From positions 1 through 64,000 of the forward strand of contig CAYZTM010000021.1 in assembly GCA_964481425.1 (NCBI GenBank): DNA of 64,000 nucleotides. Reading direction: 5' to 3'. Position numbers and translations under genes: made by a program. Positions 8,744 to 18,257 of the stretch are shown here, piece after piece. The DNA comes from MKUN01 sp964481425. Its GTDB lineage: Bacteria; Bacteroidota; Bacteroidia; Chitinophagales; Chitinophagaceae. Position 1 is the stretch's first letter, and every line of letters begins with the position of its first letter. The notes under the pieces were generated by a model. The model did no database searches, had not been told where the DNA came from, and saw only the letters and a program-made list of their open reading frames with translations.

Positions 8744-10651
8744 CTAACGTATTAGGGTAACGTCACCCTTATAGAATTCTTTTTCACCATGCCTGTTCGT
8801 AACACTTAACTCCCAGAAGTAAGTCCCCACATCAGCAGGTTCACTATTAAAGTTGCCATCCCAGCCCTGGCTGAAATCTTTGCTCTCGAATACCCTTTCG
8901 CCAAAACGGTTGAATATCCTGAAATAATTATTTGCACTATACCCTATGGCTATGGGTCTTAATACATCATTTCTCCCATCACCGTTCGGCGTAAAAGCAG
9001 AAGGAACAAAATAAGAAGGCTGCGCCACTACCCATACCTTTATGGAATCGTCCCCTTCACACTGCTCAATACTTTTTATATGTACATTATAAGCATAATG
9101 CCCGGTATCAGGATAGGTGCCAATGGGGTTGGGGCCATAATAAGTGTTCAACATTGTTGCAGGGGTCCAGGTATATTCTATGCCACCGGTGGCTTCAAAA
9201 TTGATCTTTTCGCCAGCCACTATTATGGTATCATTGCCTGCAAAAGGCTTAAAGTCTTCCACATAAACATCCTTTTTCACAGTATCGGTACAGCCCAGGT
9301 GATTACCTGATATAAGGGTCACATTATAAGTATTGCCTTTTGAGTAGGCATGTACTGCATTTTGTGTATTGGCGGTGTGTTGGTCGCCAAAATTCCAGTT
9401 CCAGAAGGTTATAGGCTTATAGGTCGATTCAGACATGTCGGTAAATGTGAGTGGCGAGTTAGGGCAATGCAGGCCGGTAACATTGAAGTCGGCATTGAAT
9501 GTGGGGTATATCTTTACCAAAGCAGTAGTACTGTCAGGGCAGGTGCTACCTTCATTTACAGTCAACTTAACTAAATAAGTTCCCGTATCCGGGTAAGTAT
9601 AAGACGGTTGGAATTGAGTGGAAGTAGCTCCGGGCACCCCAAAATCCCACATATAGGAGAAGCCTCCTGTACTGGTATTCCGGAAATCCACCTGGAATCC
9701 TTTACATTGTATAGTATAGGTATTCGCGTCTCCAGCAATTTTGGGTATATCTGCTACCACAGCTCGCGAACAATTCGTAACCACAAACTGGAAATCACGG
9801 GTCACTGTATTGATCATATTGCCGTTACGCCATTCGTGGCAGCATACAGTCACCACAAAACGTCCCTGTATATTTGGCTTACCTGTTATCATCCCCGTAA
9901 CCGGATCTATTGATATCTGTGGGAAACCACCCATGGGATTGCCTGCGGTAAAGGGTGAAATATATGTAACCGGAACATAAGGAGGCGGCTGAGGAAATGG
10001 CTTTGCATCATTAGTGCTACCACCTACATAAGAAGTGCAAAACTCATAACTTAACGAATCCCCATCAGGGTCAGTAGCTGAATGATCATATACAAGAGGG
10101 TTGTTCAGACATATGATCTGCGGGGGGTAATTTTTAAACACTGCACTGCTATTGCAAATGGCCATTGTGGAGGGGGGTATGTCACAGGAATAAGTGGCAC
10201 CTACCGAACCTGGACTTGCAATGTTAAGAATGGTTGCGTTTCGGCAACAACGCTGGTAAACGATCTTATAACCTGTGGTATTGGGTGGGAGATGATACTT
10301 TCGGACGAAAGTGGCCCTTTTAAGGCAGGTATTGGGATAGTTATTGATACACTGGTTACTAAAGTTGACCGGAACATCCAGTCTGCTACTCAATGGTATA
10401 GAATCAAATAAAACAAAGTCCTGGTAATTTGGTCCCTGGTAAATAGCCAAATAGGCCGGGTCGTCCTCCTGTATGGCCGATTGCTGGCCGGTAAGGCAGT
10501 CCTCGTATATCTCTATCGTTACCAGGTAGTCACTATTCCCCATACATTTGTACGACACATCACCGCCAACGATATGCGATGCTTTGGCAGGAAAAAATGA
10601 GGCTACCAGCAAAAGAAGCATCAACCAGTTAATGTTAGGCCTAAAGCACAT
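8744..10651 (-). CDS. PKD-domain surface protein with T9SS type B C-terminal domain (copy 1)
   Basis: A 635-residue secreted protein. After a signal peptide ending FFPAKA comes SHIVGGDVSYKC and a Cys-rich N-terminal domain (YEDCLTG, YQRCCRNA), a putative cadherin/Ig-like segment (DPVTGMITGKPNIQGRF), two or three PKD repeats (WDFGVPGA...YPDTGTY; WNFGDQHTANTQNAVHAY) and the gliding-motility-associated C-terminal domain (FVPSAFTPNGDGRNDVLRP...FNRFGERVFES...GWDG...VGTYFWEL). That last domain is the type B T9SS sorting signal, so the protein should be exported and surface-attached. It is a tandem paralogue of the next gene upstream (24 nt apart), with near-identical blocks. A role as adhesin or surface scaffold is inferred. 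Confidence 0.88.
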   Translation of the reverse strand: MCFRPNINWLMLLLLVASFFPAKASHIVGGDVSYKCMGNSDYLVTIEIYEDCLTGQQSAIQEDDPAYLAIYQGPNYQDFVLFDSIPLSSRLDVPVNFSNQCINNYPNTCLKRATFVRKYHLPPNTTGYKIVYQRCCRNATILNIASPGSVGATYSCDIPPSTMAICNSSAVFKNYPPQIICLNNPLVYDHSATDPDGDSLSYEFCTSYVGGSTNDAKPFPQPPPYVPVTYISPFTAGNPMGGFPQISIDPVTGMITGKPNIQGRFVVTVCCHEWRNGNMINTVTRDFQFVVTNCSRAVVADIPKIAGDANTYTIQCKGFQVDFRNTSTGGFSYMWDFGVPGATSTQFQPSYTYPDTGTYLVKLTVNEGSTCPDSTTALVKIYPTFNADFNVTGLHCPNSPLTFTDMSESTYKPITFWNWNFGDQHTANTQNAVHAYSKGNTYNVTLISGNHLGCTDTVKKDVYVEDFKPFAGNDTIIVAGEKINFEATGGIEYTWTPATMLNTYYGPNPIGTYPDTGHYAYNVHIKSIEQCEGDDSIKVWVVAQPSYFVPSAFTPNGDGRNDVLRPIAIGYSANNYFRIFNRFGERVFESKDFSQGWDGNFNSEPADVGTYFWELSVTNRHGEKEFYKGDVTLIR

Positions 10652-10675
10652 ATTCCGCGCTAAAATTAAAGATTT

Positions 10676-12583
10676 TTAACGGATTAAGGTGACATCACCC
10701 TTGTAAAATTCCTTTTTACCAAAGCGATTGGTAATGCTTAGTTCCCAGAAATAAGTGCCCATATCGGCCAACTGACCTTTATACGTCCCGTTCCAGCCCT
10801 CGCTGAAGTCTTTACTGGTATAAACCAACTCTCCAAAACGATTGAATATCCTGAAATAGTTATTGGCACTATAACCTATGGCTATTGGCCTCAACACATC
10901 ATTGATCCCGTCATTGTTTGGCGTAAACGCATTAGGTACAAAATAGGATGCTTGTCCAACTACCCACACTTTTATTGAGTCATTCCCCTCACAACCCGTC
11001 TCACTCTTTATATACACATTATATGCAAAGTGCCCGGTATCAGGATAGGTGCCTATCGGGTTGGGAATGTCAATAGCGTTAAGATTAGTTCCGGGCGTCC
11101 ATAGATAATGTAGCCCACCGCTAGCATTAAAATTTATCTTTTCTCCGGCTACGATGATCGTATCGTCACCTGCAAAGGGTTTGAAGTTCTCGATGTAAAC
11201 ATCCTGTGTTGCCGTATCCGTACACCCCTTTACGTTCTCTGATATAAGAGAAACGTTATAATTATTACCTAAAGAAAATGCATGTACCGGGTTCTGCTGA
11301 GTGGATGATTGGCCATCTCCAAAATTCCATAACCAGGACACGATGGGTTTATAGGTCGATTCTGTCAGGTCTGTAAAATTTATCGGGCTTCCCGGGCAAT
11401 GAAGACCACTCAAGGAATAATTGGTTTTGAATGACGGATATACCTTCACCAGGCGGGTAATACTATCCGCACAGGTACTGCCCGGGTTAACTATAAGTTT
11501 GACCGTATAAGTACCTGTATCAGGGTACGTGTAGGTTGGCTCGAATTCCGTAGAGGTTGCACCCGGTACGCCAAAGTCCCAATGATAAGTATTCCCGCCA
11601 CTGCTCTTATTGACAAAATGAACAGTATAGCCATCACACTGTATGATGTAGGTATTGGGCTCATCGGAAAGTATGGGTATGTCTGCTACGACGGCCTTGC
11701 TGCAATTGGTCACAACGAACTGGAAATCCCGGAATACCGTATTGATCATCTGCCCGTTCCGCCACTCATGACAGCAAACGGTAACCACAAAGCGGCCAAC
11801 TATATTGGGCGTTCCTGTAATAAGGCCGGTTACCGGATCGATCTTTATCTGCGGGAAGCCCCCCATCGGGTTAGTTGCCGTGAAGGGTGACAAATATTGC
11901 ACGGGCTGGTATGGAGGGGGTGCCGGCCGAGGTTTCACCTGGTTCTCACTGCCACCCTGGTAGGCAGTACAAAATTCATAACTCAGGGAGTCTCCATCTG
12001 CATCCGTCGCCGAATGGTCATAAATCAGTGGCGTGTTCAGGCAAATGATCTGGGGAGGGTAGTTTTTGAACACAGCGCTATTGTTGCAGGCGGCCTGTTG
12101 AGATGGCGGTATATTGGTATAGTAAGTGGCTCCTGTAACACCCGGATTTACTATATTAAGCACAGTTGAATTTCTGCAACAACGCTGATACACAATAAGA
12201 TAACCGGTAGTACTTGCAGAAAGAGAATAAGTCTTGATAAAGCTTGATTTCAGCAGGCATACAGTGGGATAATTATTGACGCACTGGTTACTGAAGTTAG
12301 CTGGTACATGTATCTGGGGATTTAGCCGGATAGAGTCGAATAGCACGAGGTGCCTGAAATCAGAACCGTCGTATATGCTTATCAGCCCCGGGTCATCCTG
12401 TTGTATGGCTTCCTGGTATCCCGTCTGGCAGTCTTCGTAAATATTGATGGTTATTTCGTACTTATTATTGCCCAGGCACTTATAGCTTACCTCGCCGCCC
12501 ACTATATGGGAAGCCCTTGCCGGCAGGGCTAATACCATAACCGGGAGCAACAACAGGCAGATCTTTGATCCCCAACCGCGCAT
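10676..12583 (-). CDS. PKD-domain surface protein with T9SS type B C-terminal domain (copy 2)
   Basis: A 635-residue paralogue of the downstream gene with the same architecture: signal peptide (start 12583, MRGWGSK then a Leu run, ending LPARA), SHIVGGEVSYKC, Cys-rich N-terminal domain with YEDC and YQRCCRN, putative Ig-like segment (DPVTGLITGTPNIVGRF), PKD repeats (WDFGVPGATSTEF, WNFGDGQSSTQQNPVHAF) and the type B sorting domain (FVPNAFTPNNDGINDVLRP). The two proteins share long identical runs, for example YFRIFNRFGE, and differ mostly in loops, which points to a fairly recent tandem duplication. An in-frame ATG at 12610, overlapping the hydrolase gene, is a less likely start. Confidence 0.88.
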   Translation of the reverse strand: MRGWGSKICLLLLPVMVLALPARASHIVGGEVSYKCLGNNKYEITINIYEDCQTGYQEAIQQDDPGLISIYDGSDFRHLVLFDSIRLNPQIHVPANFSNQCVNNYPTVCLLKSSFIKTYSLSASTTGYLIVYQRCCRNSTVLNIVNPGVTGATYYTNIPPSQQAACNNSAVFKNYPPQIICLNTPLIYDHSATDADGDSLSYEFCTAYQGGSENQVKPRPAPPPYQPVQYLSPFTATNPMGGFPQIKIDPVTGLITGTPNIVGRFVVTVCCHEWRNGQMINTVFRDFQFVVTNCSKAVVADIPILSDEPNTYIIQCDGYTVHFVNKSSGGNTYHWDFGVPGATSTEFEPTYTYPDTGTYTVKLIVNPGSTCADSITRLVKVYPSFKTNYSLSGLHCPGSPINFTDLTESTYKPIVSWLWNFGDGQSSTQQNPVHAFSLGNNYNVSLISENVKGCTDTATQDVYIENFKPFAGDDTIIVAGEKINFNASGGLHYLWTPGTNLNAIDIPNPIGTYPDTGHFAYNVYIKSETGCEGNDSIKVWVVGQASYFVPNAFTPNNDGINDVLRPIAIGYSANNYFRIFNRFGELVYTSKDFSEGWNGTYKGQLADMGTYFWELSITNRFGKKEFYKGDVTLIR

Positions 12584-12594
12584 GAAACATTCGC

Positions 12595-13395
12595 TTAAAG
12601 TTCCCAACAATAACCTGCAAAATCCAAAAGATCGGACACCAGGTCTTTACTATTTTCGAGCATACTCATATGCCCGCACATATTATAGACAGATACAAAG
12701 TTAGTATTAGCAAGGGTACATTGTTGTAATCCTTTTGTAAAAGGTATCACAGAATCGTCCTTTCCTATCACCCACTGTACCGGGAAGGGGGCTTTTTGCA
12801 GCACACCCGTTCTTTCGGGTCTTTCCAGCATAGCCTGGTAATAGGCCGTCATGCTTTCTGCCGCAAGTAGCATGCCACGTTCTACCTGTCTTTCAATGAC
12901 CTCCGGGCAGGCTTCCTGGGTATGGGGGGAGAATAAAGCCGGGATCATTTGCTTAATAAACGGTGCTTTACCACCTTTTCGTATCAGTTCTATAGCTTTT
13001 TTACGGTTATTTTTTTTATCCTCATCATCCGCATATGCTGTGGAGTGCACCATGCACAAGCCAGCCAGTTGAGCGGGATATTTTTCAGCAAAGGCCAGGG
13101 CTACATAACCACCCATGGAATGACCGGCAAAAAGGGCGCGATCAACACCTTCAGCTTTTAGTATTGCGGCTATGCTGTCGGCCATTCCCTCCATCGTTAT
13201 CTTTTCAGTACCGGCCTCGCTGTTTCCGCTACCGGGCAGGTCGGGCACTATCACCATATACTGTTCAGATAGCGCAGGCCAAACCTCCTTCCATAATACA
13301 CCACTCTCCGGAAAGCCATGCAACAGCACAATGGGCTTTCCATTGCCAAACCTTCTGTAATAAGGCAATTGTACACTAGCCCGCATCATCATCAC
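12595..13395 (-). CDS. Alpha/beta hydrolase
   Basis: A 266-residue alpha/beta-hydrolase without signal peptide, so probably cytoplasmic. The oxyanion-hole region LLHGFPES, the nucleophile elbow GHSMGG, the acid in GKDDSVIP and the C-terminal His in CGHMSM form the expected catalytic triad. The cap insert (about 125-200) is of the type found in soluble esterases and epoxide-hydrolase-like enzymes. Substrate is unknown. Its start overlaps the stop of the DUF4105 gene by 4 nt, so these two are coupled. Confidence 0.88.
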   Translation of the reverse strand: MMMMRASVQLPYYRRFGNGKPIVLLHGFPESGVLWKEVWPALSEQYMVIVPDLPGSGNSEAGTEKITMEGMADSIAAILKAEGVDRALFAGHSMGGYVALAFAEKYPAQLAGLCMVHSTAYADDEDKKNNRKKAIELIRKGGKAPFIKQMIPALFSPHTQEACPEVIERQVERGMLLAAESMTAYYQAMLERPERTGVLQKAPFPVQWVIGKDDSVIPFTKGLQQCTLANTNFVSVYNMCGHMSMLENSKDLVSDLLDFAGYCWEL

Positions 13396-14543
13396 GAAAC
13401 ATTTGTTCTTGAACGCCGCAAAACCGTGCCATAAACAAATAGTAATGCTACCATCAGCGGCATCAATTCAAGCAGGGGCAATTCCTGTATATGTAAGAGG
13501 TGCAGGAATAAGCTAACCACGAGCAACAGGATTGCTATCAGCGCATAGCGGTCTTTTCTCTTCTTTCTAAATGCAAAGACGATATTGGTAGGTAAGGCCC
13601 ACAATATATTCCAGTTGTTCTGGCAGGCCTGGTGATCGGTACCCAGCCACATGAACAATACCAGGCAGCCCAGCAAACCTGTTGTCAGCATCAGTATAAA
13701 GCTCATTACCCTGCCCAGTACTTTAAGCTTATTCATGGTCAGCCCGGCAATGGTCAACAAAGCAATGATACACGTAAGAAGAAAAGGTCCGTTTACGCCA
13801 CCGTGCATGACATCTCCGCCTTGTGGCAGGATGACTCGGGTCTCCCCTGCTACTTTTCGGCCATCAAGTGTAGCGCCTGCAAGTCCATCTCTCAGGTAGT
13901 CAGGCAGGAACATCACATCACTGTTGCTCATCACTTTGTCGATCCGGCTACCCAGCAGTATATCGATACCAAACCGCTCCCAGTCCTTATACGCCAGGTA
14001 TTGGTCGATGATATTGCGGAAGGTAATTTTAGAATCTACCGGGAGCGCCCGGCCGAACTTAAAGCCCGCTCCCAATATGTCCGGGCCTATGTCCCGTATA
14101 CGGGTAGCACAATTGTCAAACAGGAAATCATATTTATAATACCTGTTCTCCGGCAACACATTCCACTCCAGGAAGGAATAGATCTTTTGTTTTTGTTCGC
14201 CGTTCAGCAACAGTACCTGTTCTTCCACTTTACGGTGTTCGTACACATACTCCTGCATAAAGCCTTCGAAAACGTCCTTCGAGGCATAATACAATAGCTT
14301 ACCTCTTATGAACTTCGTATAAAAATCGGGGTCGCTGAAATCAAAGGTACCATAGCTGTATACTACGTCCATGCCTTTCACGCTGTCAATAACACGTACC
14401 CCTGTATGGCCAAAGGAAGAGTATAACTCCTCACCTACCCCACAGGTAAGCAGGCTGATACGCAGGTGGCTGCTATCGCTTTGGGCATTTGCCTTAGCTA
14501 TCAATAATACAGCTGCTAACAGAATAATAAGTTTCCTGAACAT
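13392..14543 (-). CDS. DUF4105 membrane protein (Lnb N-terminal-like)
   Basis: A 383-residue exported protein: signal peptide (MFRKLIILLAAVLL...ANAQ), a periplasmic DUF4105 domain (about 25-240) and several C-terminal transmembrane helices (about 250-375). DUF4105 resembles the N-terminal domain of lacto-N-biosidase and belongs to a permuted papain-like fold. The His in SSFGHTGVRV and the Cys in FDNCATRIRD are the likely catalytic pair. The substrate is unknown; peptidase or amidase activity at the envelope is an inference from the fold. It overlaps the alpha/beta-hydrolase gene by 4 nt. Confidence 0.85.
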   Translation of the reverse strand: MFRKLIILLAAVLLIAKANAQSDSSHLRISLLTCGVGEELYSSFGHTGVRVIDSVKGMDVVYSYGTFDFSDPDFYTKFIRGKLLYYASKDVFEGFMQEYVYEHRKVEEQVLLLNGEQKQKIYSFLEWNVLPENRYYKYDFLFDNCATRIRDIGPDILGAGFKFGRALPVDSKITFRNIIDQYLAYKDWERFGIDILLGSRIDKVMSNSDVMFLPDYLRDGLAGATLDGRKVAGETRVILPQGGDVMHGGVNGPFLLTCIIALLTIAGLTMNKLKVLGRVMSFILMLTTGLLGCLVLFMWLGTDHQACQNNWNILWALPTNIVFAFRKKRKDRYALIAILLLVVSLFLHLLHIQELPLLELMPLMVALLFVYGTVLRRSRTNVS

Positions 14544-14558
14544 GAGTACAAAATAAGA

Positions 14559-14583
14559 AAAGGCTGCCTAATCAGCAGCCTTA
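14559..14583 (-). terminator. Rho-independent terminator of sdhCAB
   Basis: An 8-bp stem (AAGGCTGC/GCAGCCTT) with a 7-nt loop lies about 27 nt past the sdhB stop. On the minus strand it is followed by a T-rich run (TTTCTTATTTT). It ends the succinate dehydrogenase operon. Confidence 0.75.
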
Positions 14584-14609
14584 TATATTAATTCATTGGT
14601 TTCTTTATA

Positions 14610-15368
14610 TTAAGCACCTTCCCCGCTTCCGGAAAATACAGCACCTATATATTCACGGTTAAGGCGGGCAATGTTTTCCAGCGATATGCCTTTGGGGCAT
14701 TCCGCTTCACAAGCACCAATGTTGGTACAACTGCCGAAGCCTTCCTTATCCATTTGCTGGATCATATTCACGGCACGGGTCTTGCGCTCAGGGTCACCTT
14801 GCGGCAACAGCGCCAGGTGCGATACCTTGGCAGAAACGAAGAGCATGGCTGAGGCATTGGGACAAGCTGCTACACAAGCACCGCAGCCGATACAAGCTGC
14901 TGCTGCAAAAGCTTCATCAGCCTTTTGTTTTTCAATGGGTATGGAGTTGGCATCCACCGCGTTACCGGTATTTACCGAAACATAACCACCGGCCTCTATG
15001 ATACGGTCGAACGCAGTACGGTCAACCACGAGGTCTTTGATAACAGGGAACGAATTGGCCCTCCAGGGTTCTACTACGATCGTATCCCCGTCCTTATACT
15101 CACGCATGTGTAGCTGGCAGGTAGTGGTATGGTGCCAGGGGCCATGTGCACGACCATTGATGTACATGCTGCACATACCGCAGATACCCTCACGGCAGTC
15201 GTGGTCGAAAGCGATAGGCTCTTTCTGCTCCGCAACAAGCTGTTCGTTCAACACATCGAACATCTCAAGAAAAGACATTTCCGAAGAAATATTCTTCACC
15301 TGGAATGTTTCAAAACGGCCTTTCTCATTCTTGTTTTTCTGACGCCAAACCTTGAGGGTCAAATTCAT
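14610..15368 (-). CDS. sdhB: Succinate dehydrogenase/fumarate reductase iron-sulfur subunit
   Basis: A 252-residue electron-transfer subunit of complex II carrying [2Fe-2S], [4Fe-4S] and [3Fe-4S] clusters. Cluster ligands are visible: CREGICGMC with a later Cys in TTTCQL (2Fe-2S ferredoxin domain), CIGCGACVAACP (4Fe-4S) and CTNIGACEAECP (3Fe-4S). The Met at 15368 was taken as start because relatives begin MNLTLKVW; another ATG lies five codons upstream (15383). It is the last gene of sdhCAB. This form belongs with the menaquinone-linked, single-cytochrome-b complexes common in Bacteroidota. Confidence 0.95.
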   Translation of the reverse strand: MNLTLKVWRQKNKNEKGRFETFQVKNISSEMSFLEMFDVLNEQLVAEQKEPIAFDHDCREGICGMCSMYINGRAHGPWHHTTTCQLHMREYKDGDTIVVEPWRANSFPVIKDLVVDRTAFDRIIEAGGYVSVNTGNAVDANSIPIEKQKADEAFAAAACIGCGACVAACPNASAMLFVSAKVSHLALLPQGDPERKTRAVNMIQQMDKEGFGSCTNIGACEAECPKGISLENIARLNREYIGAVFSGSGEGA

Positions 15369-15413
15369 ATTGTAATGTTCCATAGAATCAGAACTTTTCT
15401 TCAGGTTTTTAAA

Positions 15414-17390
15414 TTATTTGTAAGAGCGCTGTGTTGGATGAACAACTTCGTAATCGAGGTTCTCCTTGTGTAGTTCATACTGGCTGTCACCCTTGTATTC
15501 CCATGCAGCCACGTACATGTACTTATCGTCCTGCCTTAGCGCTTCACCATCCTCAGTCTGGTATTCCTCACGGAAGTGACCGCCACAGCTTTCATTACGC
15601 TGCAAGGCGTCCATACACATAAGTTCACCAAGCTCTAGGAAGTCAGCAACGCGTCCTGCCTTATCCAGTTCCGGGTTGAATTCATTTATTTCACCGGGAA
15701 TGTACACATTGCTCCAGAACTCTTTGCGCAGCGCCTTTATCTCCTCTATAGCTTCTTTCAGCCCTTGTTCATTGCGCGCCATGCCGCATTTGTTCCACAT
15801 TATCTTACCGAGGCGCTTATGGAAACTCTCTACGCTTTCCTTGCCTTTTATACTCATCAGTCGCTCTATCCTGTCGCGTACTTCTTTTTCAGCAGCCTCA
15901 AAAGCAGGATGGTCTGTTGGTATGGCCTTGGTGCGGATATCGTCGGCAAGGTTATTGCCCAAAGTATATGGCGCTACAAAATAGCCATCGGCAAGACCCT
16001 GCATCAATGCAGATGCCCCCAGGCGGTTAGCGCCATGGTCACTGAAGTTGGCCTCACCCAATGCATACAGGCCGGGGATAGTGGTCTGTAACTCATAGTC
16101 TACCCAAAGACCACCCATGGTATAGTGCACCGCAGGGTATATACGCATAGGCACTTTGTATGGGTTCTCACCGGTTATCTTCTCATACATCTCGAAGAGG
16201 TTACCATACTTCTCTTTTACTACGCCTTCACCTAACTCACGTATCGTACCTGCATCAGGGTTATCAATGCCTTGTTTATTAGCTTCTGCCTTGCCATAGC
16301 GTTCTATGGCCGAAGAGTAATCAAGATATACTGCCTGCTTACTGGCCCCTACTCCATAGCCTGCATCACAGCGTTCTTTGGCAGCACGGCTGGCCACATC
16401 GCGTGGCACCAGGTTACCAAAGGCCGGGTACCTTCTTTCAAGATAATAATCACGCTCTTCCTCAGGTATATCATTGGCTTTGCGGGTATCACCCTGTTTC
16501 TTGGGCACCCATATGCGGCCATCATTACGCAGCGATTCCGACATCAGGGTCAGCTTCGACTGGTGGTCACCACTCACCGGTATACAGGTGGGGTGTATCT
16601 GTGTAAAGCAGGGATTACCGAAATAAGCTCCTTTCTTATGCGCTTTCCAGGCAGCAGTTACGTTACTGCCCATTGCATTGGTAGAGAGGTAGAATACATT
16701 ACCATAACCACCGCTGCACAGCAGTACTGCATGGCCGAAGAAGCGTTCCAGTTCTCCGGTCACGAGGTTGCGGGCAATGATGCCGCGCGCTTTACCGTCA
16801 ACGATCACCAGTTCCTGCATTTCGTGGCGGCTGTATTGGGTAACATTACCAAGTGCAACCTGCCGCTCCAGGGCCTGGTAGGCGCCTATCAACAACTGCT
16901 GGCCCGTTTGGCCGGCAGCATAAAAAGTACGCTGTACCTGCACACCACCAAAAGAGCGGTTGCTAAGCAAACCACCATATTCACGGGCAAAGGGCACGCC
17001 CTGTGCCACGCATTGGTCTATGATATTGGCGCTCACCTCAGCAAGGCGGTACACATTGCCTTCTCTTGAGCGATAGTCGCCTCCCTTTATCGTATCGTAA
17101 AACAGGCGATAGGTACTGTCGCCATCGTTCTGGTAATTCTTTGCAGCATTGATCCCTCCCTGCGCGGCTATAGAGTGCGCCCTGCGGGGACTATCCTGGA
17201 AACAAAAGGTCTTTACCTTATAACCCATTTCGCCCAGCGATGCCGCTGCCGATGCACCGGCAAGGCCCGTTCCTACCACTATTACATCAAGATGCCTCTT
17301 ATTGGCCGGGTTCACCAGTTTGCACGTCGATTTGTAGTTTTTCCATTTCGACTCGAGTGGTCCTGCGGGAGTTTTTGAATTAAGTGTCAT
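15414..17390 (-). CDS. sdhA: Succinate dehydrogenase/fumarate reductase flavoprotein subunit
   Basis: A 658-residue catalytic subunit that oxidises succinate to fumarate with covalently bound FAD. The Rossmann motif VVGTGLAGASAAASLGEMGY lies near residue 40. The FAD-attachment His is in RRAHSIAAQGGINAAKN, and later motifs include HPTCIP, HYTMGGLWVDYEL and LGEANFSDHGANRLGASAL. Length (about 650) fits the Bacteroidota/Bacillus long form. The gene lies between sdhC and sdhB with short gaps of 37 and 45 nt. Confidence 0.96.
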   Translation of the reverse strand: MTLNSKTPAGPLESKWKNYKSTCKLVNPANKRHLDVIVVGTGLAGASAAASLGEMGYKVKTFCFQDSPRRAHSIAAQGGINAAKNYQNDGDSTYRLFYDTIKGGDYRSREGNVYRLAEVSANIIDQCVAQGVPFAREYGGLLSNRSFGGVQVQRTFYAAGQTGQQLLIGAYQALERQVALGNVTQYSRHEMQELVIVDGKARGIIARNLVTGELERFFGHAVLLCSGGYGNVFYLSTNAMGSNVTAAWKAHKKGAYFGNPCFTQIHPTCIPVSGDHQSKLTLMSESLRNDGRIWVPKKQGDTRKANDIPEEERDYYLERRYPAFGNLVPRDVASRAAKERCDAGYGVGASKQAVYLDYSSAIERYGKAEANKQGIDNPDAGTIRELGEGVVKEKYGNLFEMYEKITGENPYKVPMRIYPAVHYTMGGLWVDYELQTTIPGLYALGEANFSDHGANRLGASALMQGLADGYFVAPYTLGNNLADDIRTKAIPTDHPAFEAAEKEVRDRIERLMSIKGKESVESFHKRLGKIMWNKCGMARNEQGLKEAIEEIKALRKEFWSNVYIPGEINEFNPELDKAGRVADFLELGELMCMDALQRNESCGGHFREEYQTEDGEALRQDDKYMYVAAWEYKGDSQYELHKENLDYEVVHPTQRSYK

Positions 17391-17427
17391 ATCGAAAGAA
17401 CGAATATTATTTAATTAAAACAGGGTA

Positions 17428-18096
17428 TCAGTATATCCAGCCCATATAGAAAGATATAGGCATCAGCGCAAAGATGATCGGAACTATTATCGAGAAGGCT
17501 ACGCCTATCCCTTTTATGATCGCTTTATACCTGTGCGTACCCATGCCCAGGGTCTGGAAGGCACTGTAAAAGCCGTGCAGCAGGTGCCAGCCCAGCGCTA
17601 TACAACCCAATATATACACGATCACTACCCAGGTCACCTGGAATTCATCGCGCATCATACTGTACAGGTCCAGTTCGCCATCGCCCATGGTCTGCGACAG
17701 GCGGTTAGGCCCCCAGAACTTTGAAAGATGAAGAATGAGGAACAATAGCACGAGTGTGCCTAACAGCGCCATAGAGCGGCTATACCAGCTGCTTGTTTTA
17801 TTGCCTGCACTCACAGCATACCTGTTGGTACGGCGGGCCCTGTTCTTAGCCCAAAGCATCAGGCCCTGCACAACATGCAGTATCAGGAACGCGAACAGGC
17901 CTATCTCAATAGTGCGTATAACAAAGTTGGTGCCCATAAAATGGGCGGCCTCTTTGAACCGTTCGCCGCCATCATTGTAAAATATTTGTGCGTTGATGTA
18001 ACAGTGTACTAACAGGAATACGATAAGAAACAATCCCGTAAGGCTCATTTGTAGTTTCTTACCAATAGATGTACTGAAAGCGGATTTCCAATTCAT
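17428..18096 (-). CDS. sdhC: Succinate dehydrogenase cytochrome b subunit
   Basis: A 222-residue membrane anchor with about five transmembrane helices that binds haem b and passes electrons to menaquinone. Start at 18096 (MNWKSAFSTSIGKKLQMSLTG) follows the family pattern. His residues in the hydrophobic helices (LLVHCYINAQ, LILHVVQGLML, LFLILHLSKFWG, WHLLHGFYSAFQTLG) are candidate haem ligands. A single fused C/D subunit is typical of the B-type complex II of Bacteroidota. It is the first gene of the operon, and a good -7 promoter motif lies 49 nt upstream. Confidence 0.93.
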   Translation of the reverse strand: MNWKSAFSTSIGKKLQMSLTGLFLIVFLLVHCYINAQIFYNDGGERFKEAAHFMGTNFVIRTIEIGLFAFLILHVVQGLMLWAKNRARRTNRYAVSAGNKTSSWYSRSMALLGTLVLLFLILHLSKFWGPNRLSQTMGDGELDLYSMMRDEFQVTWVVIVYILGCIALGWHLLHGFYSAFQTLGMGTHRYKAIIKGIGVAFSIIVPIIFALMPISFYMGWIY

Positions 18097-18144
18097 ACGT
18101 ACCGGCGGTATTAAAAAGTAGATGAGATTTGCTAAAAATCCCCG

Positions 18145-18152
18145 CAAAGATA
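18145..18152 (-). promoter_or_regulatory. -7 promoter element of sdhCAB
   Basis: Read on the minus strand, TATCTTTG is an exact match to the Bacteroidota -7 consensus TAnnTTTG. It lies 49 nt before the sdhC start. The -33 region is T-rich (GTTTTAGTTTTTCG) without a clear TTG. It likely drives the whole operon with a leader of about 40 nt. Confidence 0.5.
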
Positions 18153-18257
18153 GCACACGAAAAACTAAAACGCCAGTCTTTTGCTATATAATACCTTAAA
18201 CAGGCCTATTTATTGAAATATATAATTATTTGAAATCAAAAAAACACCCTTGAAGCA

